A stretch of DNA of 64,000 nt from Talpa occidentalis (GCF_014898055.3 NW_023604295.1:136492676-136556675); one strand, 5' to 3'; numbered from the stretch's first letter, positions 47,635 to 58,979 are shown. Program-made: numbers and translations. Notes: generated by a model from the letters alone, not told the origin.

Positions 47635-48090
47635 TGTGTAGCTCTAGTTACTATTGCTGCATAACAAAGCACCCCAAAAACTAGCAGCATAAAAAAACAA
47701 TTAATCTCACAGACTCCATAGGTTCCAAATCCAGGAAACTATGAAGGGATAGCTCATTTCTGCTTCATGATACATGGGGCCTTAACTGGGGGTGACTCAA
47801 CAGCTAGAACCTAGACTCCTTTACAGGAATTTTCCCTTATATGTCTAATAGTTGAAGCTGGCTGTCAGTTAAAACAACCGAGGCTGTTGACCCAAGCAAC
47901 ACATGTGGCTTCTCATGTGACCTATACAATGGCACCAACGACAAGATGGCAGCTCAGTGTTACAAAATTCACTGCCCCATGGACAGTCAGAAGCTACATT
48001 GCCTTTGAAACCTAAGCTCCATCACGTCCTCTGTACTCTGTTGATCTAAGCATTCATCAGCACACCCACATTCAAGGAGAGAGGACGTAG
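47635..48090 (-). mobile_element. MaLR/MLT1-like LTR relic, minus strand
   Basis: TTACTATTGCTGCATAACAA and AGCACCCCAAAAACTAGCAG, then GACAAGATGGCAGCTCAGTG, match the complement of MLT1-type LTRs. The 3' part is weakly preserved. Confidence 0.6.
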
Positions 48091-48115
48091 GCTACTTTTT
48101 AAAGGGAAGGTACCA

Positions 48116-48386
48116 GGCCTCCCTGGTGGCGCAAGGGGTTAAGATGCAATCTACAAAGCTGTCCACAGCCACTGCAGCACGAGTTCAATCCCCAGCCAGG
48201 GAGCTACCCACATGGCGCATCAGACCTCTCCAGACTCATGCGCTGCTCCCCTCAGCAGTGTATTTCAGTCATTCTGCCTATTCTGTTCCCCACTTTGTCT
48301 CTGATGAATCCCCTAACCATCCCCATACACACACCTCTGGACTGTATCCCAGTTCTTGTATACATAAATAAATAAAAAAATAAAAT
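48116..48386 (+). mobile_element. tRNA-SINE, type B, with perfect TSD
   Basis: TSD AAAGGGAAGGTACCA lies at 48101-48115 and 48387-48401. The head GGCCTCCCTGGTGGCGCAAG is followed by GGGTTAAG. TCTTT is missing from the tail. Confidence 0.96.
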
Positions 48387-48689
48387 AAAGGGAAGGTACC
48401 AAGGCCACACTGTAAGGGAGTATGTGCAATGGGCAATACTCTGGTGTCCGGTTTTGGAAAATACAACCTCCCATCTCTATTATCTTTGATTCACTAAATA
48501 CCAGTGTTTTTAAAGACTACGTACTTTACAGAAGAGTGGTCATGACTGGCGCCTCCTGCCTGTTTATTTGCAAAATGTTATAGAAATACACCCATGTCTT
48601 TTCCTTAGCAGAGGTGCCTGGTTGCAAGAGAGGTCATAGAAACTACAGAGCTTAAAGTATTTACAGACAAGGCTTGCTGACTGTAGACA

Positions 48690-48850
48690 GATTATTAACT
48701 AAGCATGGGCACTGGAGACCGCATCTCTGTTCTGGAGGTGGCCAGTAGTATAGTTTGTGCAAATTATTCAGTCTCTGTAGGTCACCTTTCCCCCACCTTT
48801 ATAATGGGAGAAATGGTAGAGCCTGACATTGAATGTTATTAGAATCACCT
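48690..48850 (-). repeat. MIR-like relic, minus strand
   Basis: GCAAATTATTCAGTCTCTGT, then CACCTTTATAATGGGAGAAA, follows the complement of the MIR 3' half. Confidence 0.6.
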
Positions 48851-49142
48851 TAAAACAGCAGCTAGATCAACTGTCCATCCAACATTATCCACTTATGTTT
48901 AAAGTGTCATCAACTACCAATTTCAACACATCTAATGATTCAGGGAGCCCATTTTGACTTCAATCATTCTGTCTATTAGAAGAAAGTTCTTCCTTCCACT
49001 GAGTTGAAATCTTTATAGCTCTGTTCTATTAATCCTAGTTCTATCTCCTTGAGGCACTATAGAAAATCTCCACTAAATATTAGGTTGTTCAATAATGGAA
49101 AAGGATTTCTCTGAATTTTACCTTATCAAGACTACACATCTC

Positions 49143-49425
49143 GGGCCTCCCCTGGTGGCACCGGTGGTTAAGTGCAGCAGTGCTGTGAAGCTGTCCACAG
49201 CCTCTGCAGTGCCAGTTTGATCCCAGCCGGCAGGCGAGGGTCCACATGGAGCGGCAGACCTCTAGTGCCTCACCCGCTGCTCCCCTCAGCAGTGTATTTT
49301 GTCAGTCTGCCTGTTCTGTTCCCTGCTCTGTCTGTGGTGAATTCTCTCACCCTCCCACGCATCTGGCCTTTACCCTGGTTCTTGTATAAATAAATAAATA
49401 AATCTTTAAAAAAAAAGTTTTTTTA
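49143..49425 (+). mobile_element. tRNA-SINE, type C, with perfect TSD
   Basis: TSD AAGACTACACATCTC lies at 49128-49142 and 49426-49440. The head is GGGCCTCCCCTGGTGGCACC. A GTTTTTTTA stretch follows the A run inside the TSDs. Confidence 0.96.
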
Positions 49426-50022
49426 AAGACTACACATCTCCAGTTCTTTCCACTGTTTCTCCTAAAACACAGTCTGTATCCCTTTTCCACATTAGTAACC
49501 CTCTTTAGAAGAGAATATAAAGCATGTATACTCAGAAATTAGCATAAGAATTCAGGCAGATAGATCAGGACCCTTACTAAACTCTCCATATCATGCTAAT
49601 GATGTGTTTTATGCTACTCCTAATCCTGATCTGGGGCAGTTGATTTTTATATGACCTGGGGTAAGTCTTTATATCTACTCATGTCATTTGTAATCTCATA
49701 TAACTCGAGCCTCTCAAGATCTTTCCCAGCGCACTTACTGTGATGTGGAATGCTCACCATCCCTACCAGACAGCTCACCCAGGGAGACTTCTGACATCCT
49801 GATCCAAGCATGAATAAGTAGTTCAAGTTGAAATTGATGCCATGAACAGTTCTGAACTTCAGAGCAATTGAGTATTATTTTTAATTATTGAATTTCCTTC
49901 CTCATGGGCTTCCATTCACCCCAATCACTACTTGTTCACCGGTCTCACGTAGGGTGTCATGTATCTTAATGAAAGAAGATGGAAGCAAAAACATTTCTTT
50001 CTCTCCTTCAATATTACACTTT

Positions 50023-50277
50023 TTTTTTAAAGAAATCTAAAAGATTTATTTGTTATTCAAGAACTGGGAGGGTGAGAGAATTCACCAGGGACAGAGTGGG
50101 GAGCAGAACAGGCAGACTGACTGAAATATACTTCTGGGGGTAGCAGCAGGTGAGGCAGGAGAGGTCTGCTCCCATGTGGGTTTCTTCCTGGCCAGTTGGG
50201 AATTGAACACACGCTGCAGAGGCTGTAGGTAGCTTCACAGCACAGCGCTCAACTGGCTGCGCCACCAGGGAGACCCC
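50023..50277 (-). mobile_element. tRNA-SINE, type C-like, minus strand, with TSD
   Basis: TSD AATATTACACTTT lies at 50010-50022 and 50278-50290. About 25 bp of the 3' body (the CAGGCC...GTGCAG part) are missing after CAAGAACTGG. Confidence 0.95.
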
Positions 50278-50302
50278 AATATTACACTTTAAACAAGCTG
50301 TA

Positions 50303-50985
50303 TGTCTGTGTTAGTCAGGGCTCTGCAGAGAGGGAGGGAAAGAGAAATTTCAAGGAATTGGCTCATATGATTGTCAAGGATTAGTAAATCCAAAATCTGT
50401 GAGGAAGACCAGCAGGCTGAAGACCAATGTCAAGAGCTGCAGTTCAAGTGCAAAGGCAGTTCACTGGCAGAATTCCTTAATTCTATTCAGGTCTTCAACT
50501 GGTTGGTTGAGGTCTAACCACACTATGGAGGGTAATCTTCCTTACTGAAAGTCCACCAATTGAAAAGTCAAAAAGTAAGTCTCATGCAAAAAAAAAAAAA
50601 AAAAAAACACCCTTATAGAAACATCAGAATAGGGCTTCCTTGGTGGTGCAAGCGGTTGAGCAACACCCTGTGAAGCTGTCCACAGCCTCTGCAGAGCGGG
50701 TTCAATTCCCGGCTGGCCAGGGAGAAACCTACATGGTGCAGCAGATCTCTCCTGTCTTGCCTGCTGCTCTCCTCAGTAATGCTTTCAGTCTGTCTGCCTG
50801 TTCTGCTCCCCACTCTGTCTCTGGTGAATCCTCTCACCCTCCCCTGCATCTGGCCTGTATCCTGGTTCTTGTATAAATAAATAAATCTTAAAAAAAATTC
50901 TAAAAAAAAGAAACATCAGAATAATGTTTGACATAATACCTGAGCGCTGTGGTACCGCCACATAAAACCAACCACTATGGTATCT
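50303..50985 (-). mobile_element. LTR-like old repeat, minus strand, split by a SINE
   Basis: TGTTAGTCAGGGCTCTGCAG, AAGGAATTGGCTCATATGAT, GAGGGTAATCTTCC TTACTG and, after the SINE, CATAAAACCAACCACTATGG follow a very common mammalian repeat beginning 'gttagtcagggttctccagag'. I do not name the subfamily. It contains an A20 run at 50588-50607. Confidence 0.65.
50632..50908 (+). mobile_element. tRNA-SINE, type C, with perfect TSD
   Basis: TSD AGAAACATCAGAATA lies at 50617-50631 and 50909-50923. The head is GGGCTTCCTTGGTGGTGCAA, and the body has CAGGGAGAAACCTACATGG. Confidence 0.96.
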
Positions 50986-50992
50986 CTTTTCC

Positions 50993-51008
50993 TTTTTTTT
51001 TTTTTTTT
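50993..51008. repeat. T16 homopolymer
   Basis: Sixteen T about 720 bp before the second GALNT exon. It could be a remnant minus-strand poly(A). Confidence 0.9.
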
Positions 51009-51735
51009 GACAAATAAAATAACTAAAAATCTATTATATATGTAGCCTGAATTTATGTTTTGATAAGTAATCCTTTTATAGGAAATAGTCTGTTTTATAT
51101 AAAAGTATGATTAAGTATGTTTCTGTCTGAGTAGGGCATTCTGCCAAAATGGTACTATTTCTGTTACTAAACATAAGCATAGAATCTCAACATGTACCTT
51201 GAGTTTAATATTCCCTGAGCTGATATCATTAATCAATTATTTTCCATATTGGAGAAAAGATCAAGGTTGGAGAGAAATTAGAATGCAACTATAATTTTTA
51301 ATTTTCAGAATCTAGATGTAACTTAAAATATGCATATATCTAGGCTCATTTGCCCTTTCTAGAAATTTCTAAAATTTCAATGTTATTTCTTTAAATGATT
51401 TCACAAGGTTGTCAAAACAAATAAAAACAGTAGTTCAATGCAATACCTGTGAAAAATTCTTACTAGAATTTTTTTAAACTGCCAATATGTTGTCCATGGA
51501 AAATAGATTTTACTGAGCTAGTATTTTGGTTCTATACTTTTATGAATCTAGAATGTTTGAAAATATGGTCTTCTTTTTTGGTTAGGCACTTATAAATAAA
51601 TACAAGCTGTTATATTTAGTTTGACTCACAGACTATGAGAAATTCGGAGAATTTTTTATGACATTGACAATAAATTCTTTGTTGTGGGAGATTTACTGTT
51701 CTCTTTTGTTATACTTTTAAATTTCCCTTCTTTAG

Positions 51736-51843
51736 GTATGGATGTGTGGAGGAGAGATGTTTGACGTTCCATGTTCTAGAGTTGGTCATATCTACAGAAA
51801 GTACGTCCCTTATAAAGTTCCATCTGGGACCAGCCTGGCAAGA
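51736..51843 (+). CDS. GALNTL6: GALNT-family internal exon (metal-ligand His, end of catalytic domain), probably GALNTL6
   Basis: An internal exon of 108 nt (36 codons, phase 0 at both ends), beginning [20 protein letters not shown] and ending SGTSLAR. The acceptor is AAATTTCCCTTCTTTAG and the donor is AGA|GTGAGT. It continues the 26019 exon in frame. The His at codon 18 (51787-51789), in SRVGHIYR, aligns with the third Mn-binding residue of the family (His359 of GalNAc-T2), and it is intact. The Cys pair at codons 4 and 13 is also conserved. GEMFDVP with PSGTSLAR matches my recollection of GALNTL6; GALNT10 has a different residue run after CGG and an Ala-Gly-Val in place of Ser-Gly-Thr. Such long flanking introns also suit the very large GALNTL6 locus. 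The next exon, leading to the lectin domain, lies beyond the window. The last exon base is A rather than the usual G. Confidence 0.93.
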
Positions 51844-52034
51844 GTGAGTAACTGGGGATCAGAATAAATTGGACTTGATAATGACTTTCTCAAGACAAAG
51901 TAAGCAGCCTCACACAGGGTATAATTTAAGGCAGTCTGACAGAAACACCGGAATAAAATCAAAATGCCATCACTTGCCATTGCATTTAGCAGGTTTTAGT
52001 ATTTAGAGAGTTTTATGCCCATTCCTTATTATTC

Positions 52035-52205
52035 ATTTTTATTCATTTTTTCAAAGTACTTTCACACGCATCATATTTATTCTTCACCAACCTAAGGCTA
52101 GTATTCTGACTTTTATTTTGTAGTTGACAAAGCTGAGGATCAGCAAGATGGCTTGATCATGCTCACATAAAAGATAAATAGCAGAGTAGGAGTATAAGAC
52201 CCAGT
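52035..52205 (+). repeat. MIR-like relic
   Basis: AAAGTACTTTCACACGCATC, TTCTTCACCAACCTAAGGC and GTTGACAAAGCTGAGGATC follow the MIR order. It lies just after the second GALNT exon. Confidence 0.7.
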
Positions 52206-52776
52206 AGGCACTCAACCAACATTTACTGAATGACTAATTACTCAGCAAAAACTGAGACAAGAAAGTGCTACAGGTGTAAACTCTTCCTAAAATTTGAACA
52301 GTTTCATGAAGTGTAAGATTTTCACTTATAGTGACTGTTTGGGGGAAAGAGGAGCCTTCCTTAATCCCTTTCTGAAATTATTTTCCAACAGTCCATTTCT
52401 CCATAGGCACAGTCATAAATTCCTTTATAGCAGTTACAGTAAACAGTAGTGAAGTACATTGCACCTCCATGAAGGAATGTAGTCATATTTTCTACCTTCC
52501 TCAAAAATGTAGCCTGATATTAATGACATACTGCACTAAGTAGCCAAAGAAATAAGCTATCTGAAGCAAGGTCATGGAGCATCACAAGGTCATGGAGTGA
52601 TTAAAGAGCTGCATCTTGGATTAGGACATAGGATTTAATTTTGTGCTAATACCTAATACATTGGGATCTGAAAACTCATTCAGAAAAACAAGAATCTACC
52701 AAAAAGGTCAATGAACAATTTTGACCATATATCACAAATCAGGAGTTTAAGATATCCCAAAGTAAAAAAATAAAAT

Positions 52777-53065
52777 GGGGCCTTCCCTAGTGGTGCAGGC
52801 AGTTGAGCGCAGCACTGTGAAGCTGTCCACAGCCTCTGCAGCGCCAGTTCCATCGCGGTGGCGAGGGTCCCACATGGTGCGGCAGACCTCTGCTGTTTCA
52901 CACGCTGCTCCCCTCAGCAGTGTGTTTCGTCAGTCTGCCTGTTCTGCTCCCCACTCTGTCTCTGGTGAATCCTCTCACCCTCCCGCGCATCTGGCCTGTA
53001 CCCTGGTTCTTGTATAAATAAATAAATAAATCTTTTTAAAAATATATTAAAAAAATAAAATAAAA
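52777..53065 (+). mobile_element. tRNA-SINE, type C
   Basis: The head is GGGGCCTTCCCTAGTGGTGC and the spacer after the B box is shortened (CCATCGCGGTGGCGAGGG). The tail has several AAATAAA units and TCTTTTT. An AAAAAAATAAAATG TSD is possible, but it is low complexity. Confidence 0.93.
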
Positions 53066-53755
53066 TGTCCCAAAGTTAATGATGACCCTCCTTTTGTCCT
53101 CACTCACTCATAAGGTCTCCAACTAGTGTCTCAAACTGAACCATTCATTTGCAGGATGGTCAGTGTGTGTCTTGGTTTATAATCAAAGTTGAGTGGAACA
53201 GCTGGGGGAACATTTTAACGACCTGAAAAGGTTTACTTTCAAAAAATAAATCTGTTCACCTATTTTTGAGTAAGAAATAAAGTGTTTTTTCAAGAACTGT
53301 CAAATATAGGGAAACTAGGACTAGCCTATAAAATATCCAGCAAAAAGTATTTATTCAAATGCAAAAAGTCCATGATTCTGATTTTTAATCTTTTCCACTT
53401 AAATTTTATTTGAGGGCTCATCATTATTTTTTTCTGAACTGCTAGAGCAATCAGAAAGTCATATATATTGAAGTTCAACTGTCACTATGAGGAACATGTT
53501 ATGATTTTCTAAATAGAAAATACTAAAATGAAAAATAATTCTGATGTTCTATGAGAGAACCTCAAAAACAGCTACATCCCACATTATTACTACACCCTAC
53601 ATTCTTACTAAATCATCACAAGTGATGACTTTGAAGCTGCTTCCTATGCAGGATCCCCTCTACTTAACAGGCAGAATCATCTCTGCAGCCTCATTAGGAA
53701 ATGGAGGGAAGTCAAACTCCAAAAGCTTGTGTTCTCATTTTACAAAGTTCTTTTC

Positions 53756-53843
53756 TTTTTTTTTTTTTTTTTTGTGGGACCCTCGCCAGTGGCCGGCAGC
53801 CTCGCAGCCCAGCACTCAAGTGCTGGGCCACCAGGGGAGGCCC
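53756..53843 (-). mobile_element. Head-only tRNA-SINE copy, minus strand, with T18
   Basis: On its own strand it is a head starting GGGCCTCCCCTGGTGGCCCA, lacking the B-box region. It ends GGGTCCCAC followed directly by 18 A. The end point is the same as in the copy at 3470-3580. No convincing TSD. Confidence 0.92.
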
Positions 53844-53928
53844 TCTTTTAATTCTTTAAAAACACATCTTTCATTTACGAACCTATGTAAATTGAGGATT
53901 CCAGCAGACTTCAAAAACATATACACAT

Positions 53929-54209
53929 GGGCATCCCTGGTGGCGCAAGAGGTTAAGCACAGCACTGTGAAGCGATCCACAGCCTCTGCAGAACGAGTTT
54001 GATCCCCAGCCGGCCAGGGAGCTACACACATGGCGCAGCAGACCTCTCCTAACTCGCCCACTGCTCCCCTCAGCAGTGTATTTAAGTAGATCTGCCTGTT
54101 CTGCTCCCCACTCTGTCTCTGGTGAATCCTCTCACCACCCCCACCCCCTACACCTCTGGCCTGTACCCCAGTTCTTGTAGGCATAAAATAAATCTTTAAA
54201 AAAAAAAAA
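53929..54209 (+). mobile_element. tRNA-SINE, type B
   Basis: The head is GGGCATCCCTGGTGGCGCAA with GAGGTTAAG. The tail is TAGGCATAAAATAAATCTTT plus A12. An imperfect TSD around AAAAACTAYACACAY is likely. Confidence 0.93.
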
Positions 54210-54699
54210 CTACACACACATACAAGTGTGTGAGCGCCAGTGTATGTGTATGAACAGCCCACAGTCCTCTAAACAGCATACAGGTGTATATTATAGAAGT
54301 AAGTTCAAATATTTATTCAATTCCTTCTGTTTATAATCTACATATTCATATATGAAACCAACAGACAACAAATAATTTTCAAATTCATTGTAAATGTAGA
54401 GGAGAGGGCCTGGGTTCCACAGCTTTTGATTGAATGAGGACTCCAGGATACCTTGATTAAATGAACAAGGTTCATAGAATAGTGGTTCACAAACTCAGGA
54501 CCAGTTTCTGGCCAAGTCTTCAGCCAATTCCAGTGAACTGGGGAATATATAAATCACAAAGCTAAGCCTACTCAATTCAGTGACACCTTTTCAACACAGT
54601 AACTCAGTCTTTTTCTCTTTTTATGGCAGGATGTGTGATAGTAGATCTTTACTAATGGACTTATTTGGCAAAGATAAAAATTAGCATTCCTGTGTCAGT

Positions 54700-55420
54700 T
54701 CCCCCCAAGTGCACAACTCCTGGAAGCAGGGGCTGAGCTTCACCTGGGAACCGGGAGCACTCACTTGCCATGCATAAAGCTAGATTATTTTGCCAAGAGG
54801 CCTCAGAGTTCAGTACCAGTCAACCAGTGTCTTTTTGCCGTGATCTAACAACAGCCCTGAGGGAAGGGGAGGCCCTCCCTAGAGCTGTATGGGGACTAGG
54901 GAGGCCCCAGGGCTATTGACAGAGTCCCTTCTTTGGGATGGCACTGAGCCTGCATCACAGAAGAGGAAGGAGCAGCTCCTCGGGGAAGGCCCTGGGCCAT
55001 TTGCTGCAATGCTTTGCATAGACGCTGACCAGGAAAGATTTCTCTAAGAAACCTTCCACCGGGCTGGCTGGGAGGTGAGCCCAGCGCTGTGCTGAGGAGC
55101 AGCAATCACTGACACCTCAGACTCCCCAGTGTTGCCTGTGTGTTCCGGGACAATCAAAGTTACTGGGCCTGAGCCAGGTGGCTCTAGCAGCAGGGACAGG
55201 ACAGAGCTAATTGCAGCCAACAGTAGAACACAGAGGAGACACTGGACCCAGGACTGTTTCCCAAAAGGGTCCCATGGGGCATGGAGGGGTAGCCCCAGAG
55301 CTCACATGGCTGCCTCCCTAGCTCCACCGGCAGGCTTTCACAGGAGACCCCACCCTCACCCTACATCTGCCAGGGACAACAGAATGCAAATGGAGGGACC
55401 ATATCCTATGATTTGTAACT
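54700..55420. other. GC-richer intronic stretch, nothing recognised
   Basis: This is unique-looking sequence with open frames on both strands (54896-55105 minus; 55129-55422 plus). It has few CpG and no splice-bounded exon that I can defend. Confidence 0.45.
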
Positions 55421-55594
55421 GACATAGTGTCAATAACACCTTCTTTTCTAGAACTGCATTTGCATTTTATGGCCATCATTATCTATGTTTTAGGATAAGA
55501 GCTATAAAGCCCAGGAAGTCAAGTCCCCATAAAAGTCTGAAAGCTCAAGATTAGCCTATAGCTCTTGAAAGTGTAAATCACTTTAAAAGGTTAG

Positions 55595-55607
55595 AGGTCA
55601 AAGGTCA
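55595..55607 (+). promoter_or_regulatory. Perfect DR1 nuclear-receptor motif AGGTCAAAGGTCA
   Basis: Two AGGTCA half-sites are separated by one A, the consensus for RXR heterodimers with PPAR and for HNF4/COUP-TF. No repeat explains it. It could be an intronic enhancer element; binding is not shown by sequence alone. Confidence 0.4.
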
Positions 55608-55639
55608 AGTAAGCCAACCTGAGATGGTGGACCCAGGCC

Positions 55640-56240
55640 TGAGTCCAAAGATGACCTCAGTCATAGAAGGCGTGGAGTAAATAGGATCAGCAGGAGGACA
55701 GTTAGGGCAGGGGTGCCAGCACCCCCAAAGTCCCAGGAGGAGGGAGTGGGCACGGAGGGACAAAGGATTGTGTTGGGGATCTCTGGAGTTGAACCAGGAA
55801 TGAGCATTGCAGGCAGACCCAGAAGACCCTGGGGAGCTGGAATGCAGCCCCAGGTGTCCACCTGCTTTCTATAGACAGCAGGGAGGCGCCTGTGCATTTT
55901 AATTATTTTTTTTATATTTATTTTCTTACAAGGTTGTTCATTTTTGAACAGCATTTGACTTCTCCCCTCCAGTGTAGCCCCTGCAGTTCTCCCACTATCA
56001 CAGCACCCGTGACCCATCACCACAGTCTGGTTGGCTATTCCGACCCAGGCTTTGATCCCCTCCCGCCCCTCCCCTGCCGTGTGCCTCAGATCTACCCAAA
56101 GGACACAAGAACACTGATCTGGAGTTTTAAAAAGGAAGTGCAGGCATAAAAATAGCAGGGGTATGTTGGAAAGATCAACCAGCAAGTAAATATTTAAGGG
56201 GAGAAAGTAGCACTTGCAATGCAAGCAGCATTTGTAAAGA
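55640..56240. other. Stretch with a long antisense open frame, no gene assigned
   Basis: The minus frame 55661-56224 (187 codons) is the longest in the window. It has no domain, signal peptide or family resemblance that I recognise, and composition shifts within it. Confidence 0.4.
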
Positions 56241-57059
56241 AATCTTGCTCAGTCATTTGTATTGATTGTCCACAGTGTACAGGGAGAGAGGACCAGGTGT
56301 GGCTGTGAGGTTTGCATCGCGGCAGCATGGGAGAGAAAATACTAGCAGGACAAAGAGGGAGTCAGATGAGATTACGCTGACAGGGGTTTGAGACTAGGGG
56401 GGTTGGAAGTGACGGCTTTATGTGGGCTCAGGGAGACACACACACCCTTCTCGTCCAGAAGTCTAACAACCCACAAAATCTTGGGCCAGATTTTCTTTAC
56501 GAATAGATTTTTCTCTTCTGGGAAAAGAAATATCGTGCCAGCTACTGTGCTAGGTCGCAGAGATATAAATGATGACCAAGATAAACAGAAGCCTTGAATT
56601 CTCATAATAAATGACCCCAACGGTGATGGTAAAATAGAATCCACACACCCAGCAAGATGTATAAAATAGTGAGGACAAGAGAAGGTTAGACACAATTAAT
56701 CAAGTTCTGTGTGGAATGAGACCCATCTCTCATATACTTTACCTATTGAAAAACTATTTTGTATAGATTATAATAATTGCAATTATGATTTATAAGAAGT
56801 ATATATCACAGATAACGTAGTAAGATTATATAACATATATAGTGACATATGTTCTATTTTTTTATAGATTATATTTAATGATCCTGTTACAGGGCTGGGA
56901 GAGGGGCACCCCAAAACCCCCAAACCTGTCTGTTTTAAATAGGTTCTGCCATCAGCCACATCAAGACAAAACATAATCTAGTGTGTAAGACCCTCAAGGG
57001 AAGGGAACTTTAATACCATTAGTGTGTAACACAGTGAAGAAGAATGGAGAAGAATAAAG

Positions 57060-57540
57060 TTTTCAAGCACCCAAAGTTACCCGTCCCCCTCGTGGGTAAA
57101 TGTGCAGCCAACCAGGGTTGGCCCAAAGCAAGGCCTGAAAGCCTGCCAAAGGTCTAAAGCACCTTTTGGTGGGGACCCAAAAGAAAGGGGAAGGAGGAGC
57201 CAGACTAACCTGGAAGGAAAAAAGCAAAATCAAAATCAAGATAAACGCTGCCATTGTCACCTCCCCACAGGTCTCTCACCCACATCTGTGTCACCCAGTC
57301 CGGGACCAAGAAGCAAGTGCAGCTTCCTCACATGTCTCTCTGCTCCATGTGCCTCCTCCAGGTCTCCTTCTTGCTCTCCATCCTGCTTCTTCCCTCCTTC
57401 CCCAGTCTCCTCTGCAGCTTCTTCTCCTCCCTGCTCAGCTCCACCCTCCCTTGGGTGGGGCAGGGAACCTAGAACCTCCCCTTTCCTGGGGACCACCCTG
57501 TTACAATCCCATAGGCAACTGTGAGCTAAATATAAGCAAC
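57060..57540. other. Pyrimidine-rich low-complexity tract, no gene assigned
   Basis: 57340-57460 is strongly CT-rich on the + strand, which leaves three + frames and one - frame open at once. Overlapping open frames with Ser/Pro/Leu or Glu/Gly bias are expected from composition. Confidence 0.6.
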
Positions 57541-57683
57541 AAATATACTTGACTTTATATATTCACTTTATATGTCCACTTAGGGTTTCTTAGTAGAATG
57601 TAGTGACTTTTGAACCTTCCTATGTTTATTATATTTTGTAAGCATGAAGGTTAAATCCAATGTCTGAGGAAGAAGAAAATAAA

Positions 57684-57955
57684 TTTTTTTTAAGGATTTA
57701 TTTTATTTATGTATGTATACAAGAACTGGGGTCTAGGCCAGAAGTGCAGGGAGTGAGAAGATTCACCAGACACAGAGTGGGGAGCAGAACAAGCAGATCT
57801 ACTGAAATACACTGCTGAGGGGAGCAGCGGGCGAGACAGGAGAGGTCTGCTGCGCCATGTGCATTAGCTCCCTGGCAGGGACTCAAACTCACACCACAGT
57901 GGCTGGCGATAGCTTGACAGCGCTGAGACTTAACCCCTGCACCTCCAGGGAGGCC
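57684..57955 (-). mobile_element. tRNA-SINE, type B, minus strand
   Basis: TTTTTTTTAAGGATTTATTT and ATGTATACAAGAACTGGGGT lead through CAGCGGGCGAGACAGG to TAACCCCTGCACCTCCAGGG. Confidence 0.93.
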
Positions 57956-58044
57956 TGTTTAAAATGACTTTTAAACCTCTTTCCCCAGGTACCTTACTTC
58001 TACTGTCTCATCCCTGGTGACAGTCCTGCTAACTGCCTCTCAGA

Positions 58045-58165
58045 TCCTCTAAATCCCTGGGGTGGCGGATGGTGTAGAGGAGGGACTTTGATGTCAAAGT
58101 CAGATGACCTGGGCTTATTAATGAAAGCCCCCTCGTTGTTCATTGCCATCTCAAAGTAGTTTAAA
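58045..58165 (-). repeat. MIR-like relic, minus strand
   Basis: GGCGGATGGTGTAGAGGAGG, then GTCAAAGTCAGATGACCTGG, follows the complement of the MIR 3' region. Confidence 0.5.
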
Positions 58166-58979
58166 CAGAAGACTGCAACATCTGATGCACGCTGCTCTCT
58201 CTCCTTTGTTCATGTCAGAAAAATCCATCAGTTGAGGAAAAGCATTAACAAGACCAGAATGGTTCATTTGAGGTCTGAAAATAAAATTACCAACAAGGCT
58301 CTAAAGTATGATGATAAATGGGAAATCGACACTGGCCCAAATTGATGTTTCTCCCCCCATGCCTGTAAATCAGTTTACTCTCATAAAACTGCCCTGCAAA
58401 CTCAAGCTGGAGCGGAACAACCACAGCTGTCACCAGCAGCCAACACTTCTCCCTAATATAGAGTTGAGGTGCTTTATTTGAAATCATCGTTGAGTCCAGG
58501 GTCTTGGTGGCTTATCACGGCTTTCTCCCAAAAAGCAGGAAATGAGGAATTCGTCCCAAAAGATTCAGCCTGCATGAATGACTAGGACTTCTGCATAGAA
58601 GCAATTCCTCTGAAAACAATAACTATGTCTATTTCTTCACTAGAATATAACGAAAATGGAACCTGGACTCTGGCCATACTTGTAGCAAAAACTAAAGATG
58701 ATTCACAGACCATGACCAAGGTTTTGTTGCTTTTGGCCTCATTTTAAAATAGAATATTTCCTATTTAGAGGGAGCTTTTTTTTCCCCAAGAAATTCAAAG
58801 ATCATCCATAAATAATATTGTGTTACCCTTCACGAGAGTCTCCCTAGAAGTCAGTCGTAAGTTCATTCTGTGATAGTAATAATTAAATTAATCATTCAGG
58901 TACAATGAGTCCATTGTATGTTATGAAGATAAATGTCCTCTTGAGCCTCCAAGAAGATTTAGGCTAGAGAAATTCTTCT

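Larger units (their letters stand above)
26137..51735 (+). other. Complete 25.6 kb intron between the two GALNT exons
   Basis: It is bounded by GTAAGC at 26137 and TTTAG at 51731-51735, and the flanking codons join in phase 0. The content is about 20 SINE insertions, one L1 3' end, MLT1-like LTRs and MIR/L2-type relics. I see nothing gene-like in 27180-29530, 32470-34240 or 41350-42940. Confidence 0.9.

Noticed and set aside
26137..51735. Possible further GALNT exon within the 25.6 kb intron
   Set aside because: The two exons join exactly in phase and match consecutive residues of the family, so no coding exon is missing between them.
54896..55422. Possible CpG island or promoter in the GC-richer segment
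   Set aside because: CpG dinucleotides are sparse on reading. There is no TATA/Inr arrangement or first-exon-like structure.
55661..56224. 187-codon minus-strand open frame, the longest in the window
   Set aside because: No recognisable domain, promoter, splice or poly(A) context, and composition shifts within it. A single long frame is expected by chance in 64 kb read in six frames.
57102..57552. Overlapping open frames on both strands, rich in Ser/Pro/Leu or Glu/Gly
   Set aside because: They follow from the pyrimidine-rich tract, which has few stop codons in any frame.
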